Shown: one piece after another, positions 1 through 7,452 of the stretch | Layout of the letters: each line of letters starts with the position of its first letter | Numbering within the stretch: the first letter of the stretch is position 1 | Origin: a virus | Virus record (IMG/VR): IMGVR_UViG_3300034375_003795 | Location: 1-25,819 of that record | Length of the DNA: 25,819 nucleotides | Strand: one strand, 5' to 3' | The notes under the pieces: model-generated | What the model was told of the DNA's origin: nothing | The model's input: only the letters and a program-made list of their open reading frames with translations | Database searches by the model: none | Translations under genes and position numbers: made by a program

Positions 1-1
1 C

Positions 2-274
2 CCCACGGTGGGCATCGTGCTGGTTGGTGAGTATGCCCAGACCCCGCCGGACTACGCCCTGAACGACACGATTGACCTGCTGCCGGACGCGTTCTTCACC
101 GCTGTGGTCGATGGGACGGTCTATCTGGCGGAATCTGTGGACGATGAGCACGTTAATTCTGGACGGGCCAAGCTCTTCCAAGATTCCTTCCTTGCTACGC
201 TAGGCGCTTCGCTACAGGCCCGCTCCGTGACCGATACGGAAGAAGGGGCTATGCGGGCGAATGAGGTGGTCTAA
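2..274 (+). CDS. C-terminal part of a phage connector/adaptor-like structural protein (5' truncated)
   Basis: The reading frame is open to the left window edge, so this is the end of a longer gene. The GTG at 8 is only the first possible start inside the window and should not be taken as the true start. The visible 91 residues hold a beta-strand-like piece (VGIVLVGEY), a loop with PDYALNDTIDL and then two helices rich in Asp, Ala and Leu. This resembles the C-terminal end of the phage adaptor-type proteins (DUF6682-like) as I remember them, where a 'planned dimension then helical bundle' tail ends the protein. Its stop overlaps the next start (TAATG at 272-276), so it is translationally coupled to the next connector-like gene. 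The family call is by pattern memory and is uncertain; membership of the virion connector region is more secure from context. Confidence 0.45.
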   Translation, partial: PTVGIVLVGEYAQTPPDYALNDTIDLLPDAFFTAVVDGTVYLAESVDDEHVNSGRAKLFQDSFLATLGASLQARSVTDTEEGAMRANEVV

Positions 275-1047
275 TGGCCGACCGTGACTTCACGACGCTT
301 GTCCCTCGGGTGAACGCCAGCGTCCCCGGCTGCCCGCAGCCTACAATTTTTAACTACATCCGCGATGCGGCGATCCGCACCTGCGAGCGCACCCTGGCTT
401 GGCGCTATCTCGTGCCCAAGTACAATCTGCTGCCCGGCGTGCATGAGTACCTCTACAACAAGCCCGACAACACCGATGTCCATGTGATGTTTGAAATGCT
501 GGTCAACGACCTGCCCCTGGACCGTCTGGTGCTTGAGGAGGCGATTCGTCGCTTCCCCCAGTGGGCTGACCTGTACAGCGGTCAGCCTGCCTCCGTGCTC
601 TGGAGCGAGACCCCTCCGGGCACCTACAACTCCTTCGACTACAACGAGGAGCTGTTCAACGGCGGCTCCCAGTTCGTGCTGCCCGAGTCGGTCGTTGCGG
701 ATGCAAGCACGCCGCAGGCGGTGTGTCAGCTATCTCCTGACAAGTACATTGTGCTTCCTCTACCTGATGGCGACCGGACCTACGAAGTGCGCATGTTCCT
801 CGCGCTCAAGCCCAAAAAGACGGCTACAGCGATGGATGAGGTCATCTTCGACGACCTTGAAGAAACGATCATGCACGGCGCCCTGCAGCACCTGCTGGTG
901 CTACCGAATACGAACTGGTCCGACCGGGAGCTGGCGAGCTATCACGCCCGGCAGTACACCTATAACATCGCTGAGCGCCGCGCTCGGGCAAACCTTGGAA
1001 ACATGCGGGGCATGATGCGCGTGCGCATGCAGCCTTTCGGAGTCTGA
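274..1047 (+). CDS. Phage connector/tail adaptor-like protein (257 aa)
   Basis: The ATG at 274 overlaps the previous stop and has a GAGGTGG ribosome binding site at 263-269 inside the upstream gene. The N-terminus (DFTTLVPRVNASVPGC, then a helix around IRDAAIRTCERT) is followed by a beta-rich middle. The C-terminal helical part (about residues 190-245) carries a pattern I know from connector proteins of short-tailed phages: a 'hGALQHLL-x-P-x-x-x-W' helix, then an 'LASYHARQYTYNIAERRARA' helix pair. Such proteins would sit between portal and tail or nozzle and act as adaptor or gatekeeper ring. No signal peptide or membrane segment is present. Being first in the visible late operon, just before the receptor-binding genes, fits the role. 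The exact adaptor subtype cannot be fixed from sequence reading alone. Confidence 0.5.
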   Translation: MADRDFTTLVPRVNASVPGCPQPTIFNYIRDAAIRTCERTLAWRYLVPKYNLLPGVHEYLYNKPDNTDVHVMFEMLVNDLPLDRLVLEEAIRRFPQWADLYSGQPASVLWSETPPGTYNSFDYNEELFNGGSQFVLPESVVADASTPQAVCQLSPDKYIVLPLPDGDRTYEVRMFLALKPKKTATAMDEVIFDDLEETIMHGALQHLLVLPNTNWSDRELASYHARQYTYNIAERRARANLGNMRGMMRVRMQPFGV

Positions 1048-1048
1048 A

Positions 1049-2632
1049 ATGGCAGCCAAACGAATCCCTCAGCTTGATCCTGTCTCTGCTGCGAACGTCG
1101 ATAACGGCGACTCGCTGGTGCTTTTCGATGCCGGTGCTGACGAGACCAAGCGTGTACTGCGCTCCAACCTCTACGGCGCGGGCGACGGCTCTGCGGCTAT
1201 TGGATATAACCAAGGTGGCACAAACGCGGTAGACCGGAATGTTCTGGATAGGCTCCGTGATTCCGTCAGTGTTAAAGACTTCGGCGCTGTCGGTGATGGT
1301 GTGACGGATAACACGACTGCGATTCAAGCGGCACTTGACTACTGCATGGGTAATAATAAAGCTTTATTTTTTCCTGCGGGGACGTATTTAACACAACCCG
1401 GACTTGTCGCACTTACTAGCGGAACACCGAGCAGCGGCAATTTGATTCTTTTTGGAGAAGAAGGTTCTGCTCGTAGGCATTATGATATGCCGTCGCGTAT
1501 AGTTTTTACTGATGACGGGAATACAACAGGCGGTATAGGGCTTGATAGCAATTACAGTGCGTATTTCAAATATCTTCAGTTTGATACGCAAGGCGGCGAT
1601 ACGCGTAACAAAACAGGTGATTTTATTGGGTATCGCGGTCCGGGTGGATCGTTCTGCGCTGAGCAATGTATATTTCTTAGCTGTTCGGGAGCTGCATTAA
1701 AGCTAAGAGATATTGGCTATGCGAGCATGGCAGATTGTATTTTTAGGTATAACAATATCGGTTTAGAAGAATACCTTGTTAATTGGCCTGCTAGCACGAC
1801 AGGTTCTTTTGTTAGGGTACACGGATTTCAAAACGTAAATGTATTTAAGTGCCCAACGCTAAATCACTCTTCTTGGAAAGACTGTATTTGGGAATATAAC
1901 AGCTACGGAGTTAATACATTTGCACAGAATTGCGAGTTTATAAATTGCTACGCTGAAGCCAACTACATTTACGGCGCTTATAGTGGATCGACTAGAGGTG
2001 CTGTCTTTATAGGCAACTATTCAAATTCACCGACCGATGCTTTTGTTGCTACGGGCAGCACAACTAACTTTGGTTTTGACGGTATCGGCGCTAGTATAAT
2101 TAACCAAAATAGCGCCCAGCTAAAGCAAATTAAGTTTTATGACCGATCTGGAAATGACGCAGAAGTCATTAAAGCGTCCAACACAGGTTTTTCCGGTGTT
2201 ACAGTTATTGAAAATACGGCTGGGGATGTAGTAGGTGTTGTACCTAAACAATTAGCCGCGCAAGTTTCTGGTTACGCAGACCAAACTATTATGTTCATGG
2301 TCAAAGGCGGCTCTGTTTATGGATCACCATCCGGTTGGACTATAACAAAAACGGGCACGGGGGTATGGCGTATTGATTGGCCTTCCCTAAAGACAGGGTC
2401 CGTAAGGTGGCCTTTTATCCAAGCTCAAGGCATCCCAGTACAAAGCACTTCTGTTGGCCCTGGGAACAAAGATATTTTGGCTTTTGTGAGAGCTAGAGAC
2501 TCTGGTACGGGCGTATGGAACGCTTTTGCGAATATGAATATCGGTTTTGAAATTCGTATCTACGATGTCGATCCGACTACTGGGGTTATGACAGCCGCAG
2601 ATGAAGGGGCAATGGTTCAGGTTTGCTGGTAA
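1049..2632 (+). CDS. Tail spike protein 1, pectate-lyase-type beta-helix (527 aa)
   Basis: The protein likely binds, and perhaps cleaves, host surface polysaccharide at adsorption. Residues 1-70 form a short N-terminal region (KRIPQLDPVSAANVDNGDSLV) of the kind that anchors spikes and fibres to phage tails. At about residues 74-97 the classic entry to a Pectate_lyase_3 right-handed beta-helix appears (VKDFGAVGDGVTDNTTAIQAA). The helix runs to about residue 385 with many Asn/Cys/aromatic turns. The last 130 or so residues look like a separate beta domain ending in VQVCW. The first 250 bases have the GC-rich codon use of the backbone. From about 1350 on, AT-rich codons take over (aat, aaa, tta, ttt), which suggests a swapped-in receptor-binding part on a resident anchor. 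Catalytic residues cannot be assigned by eye. Confidence 0.85.
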   Translation: MAAKRIPQLDPVSAANVDNGDSLVLFDAGADETKRVLRSNLYGAGDGSAAIGYNQGGTNAVDRNVLDRLRDSVSVKDFGAVGDGVTDNTTAIQAALDYCMGNNKALFFPAGTYLTQPGLVALTSGTPSSGNLILFGEEGSARRHYDMPSRIVFTDDGNTTGGIGLDSNYSAYFKYLQFDTQGGDTRNKTGDFIGYRGPGGSFCAEQCIFLSCSGAALKLRDIGYASMADCIFRYNNIGLEEYLVNWPASTTGSFVRVHGFQNVNVFKCPTLNHSSWKDCIWEYNSYGVNTFAQNCEFINCYAEANYIYGAYSGSTRGAVFIGNYSNSPTDAFVATGSTTNFGFDGIGASIINQNSAQLKQIKFYDRSGNDAEVIKASNTGFSGVTVIENTAGDVVGVVPKQLAAQVSGYADQTIMFMVKGGSVYGSPSGWTITKTGTGVWRIDWPSLKTGSVRWPFIQAQGIPVQSTSVGPGNKDILAFVRARDSGTGVWNAFANMNIGFEIRIYDVDPTTGVMTAADEGAMVQVCW

Positions 2633-2642
2633 GGAGAAGCAA

Positions 2643-2903
2643 ATGGCTCTTAAAGTAAATGCTAAGGTAGAAGCCTTTGGGAGAACGCTTGATTTCCCAT
2701 CAGCATACGCAAAAGTAGAAAGTGTGCGGGCAGATAAAAACTACGTCGAAGCAAACGTAGTAGTTAAGGACCAAGCGAACGGAGTAGTTTTGTCCTCCGA
2801 GCAATACTATTTTGCTTCAAACCTTGAAGGGGCAAACTTTATTCAACAAGCTTACGAGCACCTTAAAACCCTTCCTGAGTTTGCTGGCGCGGAGGATGCG
2901 TAA
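2643..2903 (+). CDS. Small phage protein following spike 1 (86 aa), unknown function
   Basis: I chose the ATG at 2643 because AAGGAG at 2631-2636 lies six bases before it; the earlier ATG at 2601 would overlap the spike and lacks a site. The product begins MALKVNAKVEAFGRTLDFP and ends with a characteristic NFIQQAYEHLKTLPEF helix. I associate that ending with small proteins encoded directly after fibre or spike genes in many phages. It has no membrane segment or signal. It shares the AT-rich codon use of the preceding spike, so it was probably exchanged together with it. A role in folding, capping or docking of the spike is plausible but is inference only. Its stop overlaps the fibre start (TAATG at 2901-2905). 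Confidence 0.72.
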   Translation: MALKVNAKVEAFGRTLDFPSAYAKVESVRADKNYVEANVVVKDQANGVVLSSEQYYFASNLEGANFIQQAYEHLKTLPEFAGAEDA

Positions 2904-4213
2904 TGTCGATTAAGAAGAACGGCGGCATTTTCGGTCGCAATCCGACCTACTATAACGTCGAGGTCGAAAATGATCTCCGAGTAGGCGGTGATCTCATCAT
3001 CAATGGCGAGACCGTTACCGGGCTTGATTTTGAAGGCTCATGGGATGCCAGCACCAACACGCCGGATGTGACGGCTTCGCCGACCGTAGGCCAGTTCTGG
3101 ATTGTCTCTGTTGCGGGCAGCACGGACCTCAGCGGCATCACAACCTGGGATGTAGGCGACTGGGCGCTCTATGACGGCTCCGCGTGGCAGCGGGTAGAAG
3201 GCGGCGGGAACGGCACGTTCACTAAAGTCAACGTGGACAACTTGCAGCTAGACGGCAACACGATCAGCAGCACGGACACTGACGGCGATGTTATTCTTGC
3301 GCCCAACGGAACTGGGCAAGTAGAGATTACAGGAACTCAGCCTGCTCGTATGTACGGAGCCGGGGGCAGCGGACTTATAAAAGGAGATGATCTTTTTACC
3401 ATATCATCTTCGGGCAAATTAGCTTCTTCACTCAAAAGCACCGGCGCCGCTATTATTGTGCTTGGCTCCGAAAGTGCAGGCGGTGGAGCGCAAGCGGGAA
3501 CCAATATTCAGTTCTGGACTAACGAGAATGGGTATACAAACACCGTTGTTGGTTTGAGGGCGGTAATAAATAGAAGGGGCGGCTTCGTCACTACGCCCAT
3601 TGCGGATGGGACAACTGTTTTCAACGAAGACGGTGTAGACGCCAACTTCCGCGTCGAATCTAGTACAGACCCCAGTGCGTTTTTTATAGACGGCGGGACA
3701 AGCGACGTAACAATCGGCTCGGGCAACCTCATCATCGGCACCTCGGGCAAAGGCATCGACTTCTCCGCCACCGCTGGCACTGGCACCAGCGAGCTGCTCA
3801 ACGATTATGAGGAAGGCACTTGGTCTCCGACTTACGATGACACTGGGGGCACTGGCTCTTATACCCAAGATGTCTCCCGTGGTTTGTATACAAAAGTTGG
3901 GAATAAAGTAACTGTTCATTTTGAGGTCAGGACTGATGCTGTTTCTGGTGCAACTGGGGATGTAATAATTACTGGCCTTCCTTTTACTCCGTCTGGGACA
4001 GACTACAATGAAACAGGTGTTGGGGCTGTTGCTGCTCTAACTATTCAAGGATTTACAACACAAGCGCCGACAGCTTGCGTAGCACAAGTATCTGGAAATA
4101 TTGCCTTAGTTTACGACAATGGTGGCGTCACAGCGAACCTTCCAGCGGCAAACCTTGGGACTGGCACAAACAGCAACAGACTGCGTGGAACAGTCACCTA
4201 CCTTATCGCATAA
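2903..4213 (+). CDS. Tail fibre / receptor-binding protein (436 aa)
   Basis: The start overlaps the previous stop. Residues 1-35 (IFGRNPTYYNVEVENDLRVGGDLIINGETV) look like a beta-prism-type repeat start. Residues about 38-105 form a module known from phage fibres: GSWDASTNTP, then VGQFWIVSVAGSTDL, then WDVGDWALYDGSAWQRVE. The middle (about 110-290) has repeated 'hydrophobic-x-D-G-x' strands typical of triple beta-spirals (LQLDGNTISSTDTDGDVIL). Residue 300 onward (NDYEEGTWSPTYDDTGG, then GLYTKVGNKVTVHFEV) is a C-terminal beta-sandwich that I recognise from many aquatic phage fibres, probably the receptor-binding tip. Base composition switches inside the gene: GC-rich 2903-3330, AT-rich about 3340-3710, GC-rich about 3710-3860, AT-rich again to the end. 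Confidence 0.75.
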   Translation: MSIKKNGGIFGRNPTYYNVEVENDLRVGGDLIINGETVTGLDFEGSWDASTNTPDVTASPTVGQFWIVSVAGSTDLSGITTWDVGDWALYDGSAWQRVEGGGNGTFTKVNVDNLQLDGNTISSTDTDGDVILAPNGTGQVEITGTQPARMYGAGGSGLIKGDDLFTISSSGKLASSLKSTGAAIIVLGSESAGGGAQAGTNIQFWTNENGYTNTVVGLRAVINRRGGFVTTPIADGTTVFNEDGVDANFRVESSTDPSAFFIDGGTSDVTIGSGNLIIGTSGKGIDFSATAGTGTSELLNDYEEGTWSPTYDDTGGTGSYTQDVSRGLYTKVGNKVTVHFEVRTDAVSGATGDVIITGLPFTPSGTDYNETGVGAVAALTIQGFTTQAPTACVAQVSGNIALVYDNGGVTANLPAANLGTGTNSNRLRGTVTYLIA

Positions 4214-4224
4214 AGGATCGGATC

Positions 4225-5784
4225 ATGGCGCTGACAAAAGTTTTCAACAGAATGATCGAAGGCTCTGAGATCAATATAAAAGATTTTGGAGCGGCCGGTG
4301 ATGGCGTCACTGATGATGCTGCCGCAATCCAGGCGGCCGTTAATGAACTTGGGACTGGTCGTATTGTATTTGATGGCAACAGCACATATGCAATCGGCTC
4401 AACAGTTACAATCCCCCAAGGTGTTTTTGTGGATGCTCAATGGGCGACTATTAAGCCAACATCGGATATTGGTTGTTTTGTGCTTCGTCAAGGCAGCCAG
4501 CTAAAAGATGTTCGGGTTGATGTAACAGCACTTACTTATACAAAAGCGGCAGTAACTTTGTCTCCGACTACAAATGTTCGAGGTGGTGAATGGCCTCAGC
4601 CGTGGGTTGATGGCTTAAATGTAGAGTTTACTGGCCCGTCCCCGACCGATGGAACTGCGCTAAAATTTGATGCAACGTCATACTATATCCAAGAAACAAT
4701 TATTGACAATGTTGTTGTGTATTTTGGTAATCAAGCTGTAAGTCTAACGGCTGGCGCGGGTGAATATTGCAACGGCAACTATATTAAAGTAATTGCGCAC
4801 GATAGTGTATATGCAATTTACGAAGATGATGCTGGCGGCGGACCTGTTGCTGGTAACGTATATGAGCTAATCGCTGAAAATAATGCTAACAACTGTGAGG
4901 TTCAACTAAATGAAACTGCAACAGTAAATGGCGCATTGTGGGATCGTGCTGTTCTTACTTTCAAGGGCGATTATAACCGTGTATTTTCTGGTACGGGGCT
5001 TGTAAATGATAATCTAACTGATGAAGGTGAGTTTAATTCAATCCAAGGCAAAGATGTAGAGTATTATTACAACAAACGCAGCAAGCAGCTTTACTCAGAT
5101 AATCGCAGCAATCTTCGTCTTCGTGGGTGGGGTGAGTACGCCGACGATTTTATGACCGGAAAACTCGGCAATAGCACTATGGTTGTTGATAGCACTAGCG
5201 GATCGGGCACAGTTGTTTTTGACCCACAAGACTACGGTGGAGCTAATAAAAAATGGGTAGGTATGCGGGTTCGTTTGACGACCGGGGCAACGTCTGGCGA
5301 TAGTATGTGGATGCGTTGGTCTGATAGTGGCCTTATGGCTGGGCACGACCCTGTGTATTTCTGCACCGCACACATCCAAGAAACTGCCGATGCTTTGCAT
5401 GAATTTGGTTTTTATAATGACAGCAACAATTACATACTTTATCGAACTGATGTTAGTGCGGGAACAATCACTCCTCGGGTCAAAGCTGGCGGCACGGAAA
5501 CTGTTGGGACACCTATAAGTGTTACATTCAATCAAATCTTTTGGTTCCGCATCGTAGTAACAAATACTTCTGTAAAGTTTGCAGTCGGCAATTATGCGAC
5601 AGGTTCAAATAATGTTGGGGATGGTATTTATAATCTTGGAAATGAAGAAACAATCACAACAAATATCCCTACGGCTCTAAAATTAATGCCGCGCACTTAT
5701 ATTGAAACATCTACAACAGCAACAAAAACCCTAAATGTTCTAAACACTCAGATAAATTGGTGTTCTGGGTATTTAGTTCCTTAA
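4225..5784 (+). CDS. Tail spike protein 2, pectate-lyase-type beta-helix (519 aa)
   Basis: The start at 4225 is preferred over an upstream ATG at 4075, which would lie inside the fibre gene. An AAAGGA site at 4212-4217 precedes 4225. The beta-helix begins almost at once: residues 16-38 hold the Pectate_lyase_3 entry motif (IKDFGAAGDGVTDDAAAIQAA). The helix continues to about residue 350. A C-terminal lectin-like or jelly-roll region follows (about 360-515: GTVVFDPQDYGG, GDSMWMRWSDSG, FGFYNDSNNYI). Only about 15 residues come before the fold, so there is no room for a normal tail anchor, unlike spike 1. Codons are AT-rich through most of the gene. The likely role is binding or depolymerising a surface glycan, attached to another receptor-binding protein rather than directly to the tail. 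Confidence 0.85.
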   Translation: MALTKVFNRMIEGSEINIKDFGAAGDGVTDDAAAIQAAVNELGTGRIVFDGNSTYAIGSTVTIPQGVFVDAQWATIKPTSDIGCFVLRQGSQLKDVRVDVTALTYTKAAVTLSPTTNVRGGEWPQPWVDGLNVEFTGPSPTDGTALKFDATSYYIQETIIDNVVVYFGNQAVSLTAGAGEYCNGNYIKVIAHDSVYAIYEDDAGGGPVAGNVYELIAENNANNCEVQLNETATVNGALWDRAVLTFKGDYNRVFSGTGLVNDNLTDEGEFNSIQGKDVEYYYNKRSKQLYSDNRSNLRLRGWGEYADDFMTGKLGNSTMVVDSTSGSGTVVFDPQDYGGANKKWVGMRVRLTTGATSGDSMWMRWSDSGLMAGHDPVYFCTAHIQETADALHEFGFYNDSNNYILYRTDVSAGTITPRVKAGGTETVGTPISVTFNQIFWFRIVVTNTSVKFAVGNYATGSNNVGDGIYNLGNEETITTNIPTALKLMPRTYIETSTTATKTLNVLNTQINWCSGYLVP

Positions 5785-5797
5785 TACCCCTAGAGGG

Positions 5798-5808
5798 TGG
5801 ACAGTCCA
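5798..5808. repeat. Short perfect palindrome between spike 2 and the next gene
   Basis: TGGACAGTCCA is a perfect inverted repeat of two 5-base arms around one base, in the 39-base gap before the 5824 gene. As RNA it could form only a 4-bp stem with a 3-base loop. It might be a protein-binding site or chance; no T-run follows, so it is not an intrinsic terminator. Confidence 0.25.
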
Positions 5809-5823
5809 GCCAAGGAGATAAAA

Positions 5824-6096
5824 ATGGCACTTTCTGAAGAAACCAAGAACGACAAAGTTGAAGTGCTGCAGCTTGCTGCAGGCTACCCGGTTGTGCAGGT
5901 GCGCACGGCGACGATCATCAAGCGCGATGATGTGGAAATCAGCCGTACCTATCACCGCCACATGCTTACCCCGGATGCAGACCTCTCTCAAGAGGATGCG
6001 GATGTCGTAGCTATCGCGAGCGTGGTGTTCACCGACGAAGCCAAGGCTGCCTACGCAGCGGCTCAAGAAGCAGCAAAACCGCCTGCTGAGGAGTAA
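5824..6096 (+). CDS. Small phage protein following spike 2 (90 aa), unknown function
   Basis: The ATG at 5824 follows a strong AAGGAG at 5812-5817; the in-frame GTG at 5797 has no such site. The protein reads VVQVRTATIIKRDDVEISRTYHRHMLTP, then an acidic stretch (DADLSQEDADV), then a helical Ala-rich tail ending PPAEE. The VQVR, EISR and HRH pattern is one I have seen in small conserved proteins downstream of fibre genes in many tailed phages, where the function is unassigned. Unlike spike 2 it uses the GC-rich backbone codons, so it appears to be resident rather than exchanged with the spike. Position and size parallel the 86-aa gene after spike 1, but the two sequences are not clearly related. 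Confidence 0.75.
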   Translation: MALSEETKNDKVEVLQLAAGYPVVQVRTATIIKRDDVEISRTYHRHMLTPDADLSQEDADVVAIASVVFTDEAKAAYAAAQEAAKPPAEE

Positions 6097-6098
6097 CG

Positions 6099-6242
6099 AT
6101 GAACTCAATCCGCATCCTTCATCCGATCTTCCACAAGATTCTGAGCAGCGTGTTCAATGCTGACCTGCACTTTGGAAACTTGGAGTTGGAAGATGGGTTT
6201 AACTTGCTGCAGGAAGATGGCAGCCTAATCAATCTGGAGTGA
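6099..6242 (+). CDS. 47-aa phage miniprotein with Leu/Glu-Asp-Gly motif, unknown function
   Basis: This complete short frame starts two bases after the previous stop and is preceded by GAGGAG at 6088-6093, five bases before the ATG. It reads MNSIRILHPIFHKILSSVF, then a short repetitive end (LELEDGFNLLQEDGSLINLE). That ending resembles the 'LLLEDG' strands found in small proteins and fibre tips of aquatic phages. The next gene starts three bases after its stop, using GGAG at 6236-6239 within this frame, so it is clearly part of the operon. No function can be assigned. The tight spacing and ribosome binding site support that it is real. Confidence 0.6.
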   Translation: MNSIRILHPIFHKILSSVFNADLHFGNLELEDGFNLLQEDGSLINLE

Positions 6243-6245
6243 CCT

Positions 6246-6440
6246 ATGGACACGATCCTGGCTTTCTTTGAAGCGTTCCCGGCATGGCTCACGGCCATCA
6301 CCAGCGTTGTCACGGCAGCAACGGCGATCACTGCGCTCACGCCCACGAAAGTGGATGACCAGTACATTTCCATCCTGCTCCGTGGCCTCAACGTCCTGGC
6401 GGGCAACGTGGCGAAAAACAAGAACGCAGACGACGAGTAA
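6246..6440 (+). CDS. Small one-TM membrane protein (64 aa), holin-like candidate
   Basis: Residues about 11-33 ([21 protein letters not shown]) form one hydrophobic, Ala/Thr-rich membrane helix. It follows an acidic N-terminus and is followed by a hydrophilic tail ending in [11 protein letters not shown]. The gene is the first of several small membrane proteins before the 3TM holin and endolysin, so it probably acts in host lysis as an accessory holin, antiholin or pinholin-like protein. A minor virion membrane protein is the alternative. The start is supported by GGAG at 6236-6239. I recognise similar small proteins in aquatic phages, but no named family. Confidence 0.65.
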   Translation: MDTILAFFEAFPAWLTAITSVVTAATAITALTPTKVDDQYISILLRGLNVLAGNVAKNKNADDE

Positions 6441-6464
6441 CGAAGGGCGTGATGAGGGCCACCA

Positions 6465-6617
6465 ATGTCAGCTTTGGACGCCGTTACGGCCCTCTGGCCG
6501 ATATTTCTTGGCTTCGTTACGTTGGTGATTGTGCTGGCGAAAATGCACGCGGACTTGGAAACGGTCAAAGAAAAGATTCGCGTGCTGTTCGACCTCTGGA
6601 ATGGGCGGGATAAGTAA
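6465..6617 (+). CDS. 50-aa single-pass membrane protein with amphipathic tail, lysis-associated candidate
   Basis: The frame begins MSALDAVTALWPIFLGF; residues 9-25 are strongly hydrophobic. Residues 27-48 form a charged amphipathic helix (MHADLETVKEKIRVLFDLW). GAGGG at 6454-6458 is the ribosome binding site. Its stop overlaps the holin start in a TAATG junction (6615-6619), so its synthesis is coupled to that of the holin. The topology, N-terminal TM then coiled-coil-like helix, fits a holin regulator or a minimal inner-membrane spanin-like subunit, but it is far shorter than usual Rz proteins. No Rz1-type lipoprotein partner was found. Function is inferred from context only. Confidence 0.62.
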   Translation: MSALDAVTALWPIFLGFVTLVIVLAKMHADLETVKEKIRVLFDLWNGRDK

Positions 6618-7012
6618 TGTGGCAGGCGCTAGTAGCTCCGGTTGCTAACCTCCTCGACCAATTCGTCGAGGACAAGGACCAGAAAGCTCGCTTGGCGCAT
6701 GAAATTGCTACGATGGCGGAACGCCATGCGCAGGAAAGTGCGCTGGCGCAGATCGAGGTCAACAAGGCCGAGGCCGCGAGTCGCAACCCGTTTGTGGCTG
6801 GATGGCGTCCTTTCGTTGGTTGGACCTGTGGAGTGGCGCTCGCATGGCATTTCGTTTTAGCGCCCTTCGTGATATTTGTTGCAGCATGGTCTGGGGTACA
6901 ATTACCCGCATTGCCCGAGTTCGACATGGACAATCTGATGACGGTGTTGCTGGGGATGCTGGGGCTAGGCGGCCTCAGAACCTGGGAGAAATCCAAGGGG
7001 CTGGCAAGATGA
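6617..7012 (+). CDS. 3TM-type holin (GTA_holin_3TM family-like)
   Basis: This holin likely permeabilises the inner membrane at the time of lysis and releases or activates the endolysin encoded next. The protein has an N-terminal soluble helix (LLDQFVEDKDQKARLAHEI), a coiled region (residues 30-55), then the family hallmark NPFVAGWRPFVGW at residues 57-69. Hydrophobic segments follow at about 66-91 and 105-120, and the end is basic (RTWEKSKGLAR). Length (131 aa) and layout match the holin superfamily first described from the Rhodobacter gene transfer agent and common in phages. It starts on the previous stop (TAATG) and its own stop overlaps the endolysin start (ATGA), giving a coupled lysis unit. 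Confidence 0.85.
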   Translation: MWQALVAPVANLLDQFVEDKDQKARLAHEIATMAERHAQESALAQIEVNKAEAASRNPFVAGWRPFVGWTCGVALAWHFVLAPFVIFVAAWSGVQLPALPEFDMDNLMTVLLGMLGLGGLRTWEKSKGLAR

Positions 7013-7452
7013 GGACGAGCGATGAAGGAATCTCCCTTATCCGCTACTTTGAGGGTTGTCGCCTGGACGCTTACTTGTGCCCTGCTGGGGTGTGGACTAT
7101 TGGCTATGGCCACACTCGGTCTGTTAAGCAAGGTGATGTGATTGACCAAGAGCAGGCGGAAGCCCTGCTCATCGAAGACCTTGAAGAATTTGAAGGCTAC
7201 GTCAACAGCATGGTCGAGGTGGCCCTGAAGCAAAACGAGTTTGACGCTCTGGTATCATGGGTCTTTAACCTTGGGCCGGGCAACTTTAAGGAGTCCACGC
7301 TCCTCAACCGGGTTAATTACGGACCCATGTCCGATGTGCCTTACCAGATCAAACGGTGGAACAAGGCCGGGGGCAAGGAATTAGCAGGGCTGACCAAGCG
7401 GCGGGCTGCGGAAGCAGCGCTTTGGGAAGGCAAAGACTGGCGTGAGGCGTAG
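7009..7452 (+). CDS. Endolysin, T4-lysozyme-like muramidase (glycoside hydrolase 24 type, 147 aa)
   Basis: The enzyme should hydrolyse the N-acetylmuramic acid to N-acetylglucosamine bond of peptidoglycan. The start at 7009 overlaps the holin stop (ATGA); longer in-frame starts would lie inside the holin gene. Residues 11-36 carry the family signature: IRYFEG, then AYLCPAGVWTIGYGHT. Catalytic Glu is E15, and the Thr of the triad is T30. The position of T4 Asp20 is Cys24, giving the known E-x8-C-x5-T variant rather than the Asp form. Further conserved parts are NEFDALVSWVFNLG (about 77-90) and GLTKRRAAEAALW near the end. No signal peptide or SAR-type N-terminus is present, so export should depend on the holin. 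Confidence 0.93.
   Translation: MRTSDEGISLIRYFEGCRLDAYLCPAGVWTIGYGHTRSVKQGDVIDQEQAEALLIEDLEEFEGYVNSMVEVALKQNEFDALVSWVFNLGPGNFKESTLLNRVNYGPMSDVPYQIKRWNKAGGKELAGLTKRRAAEAALWEGKDWREA

Noticed and set aside
2601-2642. Longer start for the 86-aa protein (and similar longer starts at 4075, 5797 and 6802)
   Set aside because: Each would lie inside the preceding gene without a ribosome binding site, while the downstream ATG has a site at proper distance or a stop/start overlap.
5782-5800. TAATAC followed by a G-run, reminiscent of a T7-type promoter
   Set aside because: Only the first six bases match; the rest and the spacing to the G-run do not. The TAA is simply the stop codon of spike 2.
6642-6860. 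Basic nested frame in the holin gene as a possible Rz1-like or antiholin product
   Set aside because: No lipobox, no signal peptide and an Arg/Trp/Ser-rich composition typical of a shifted frame.
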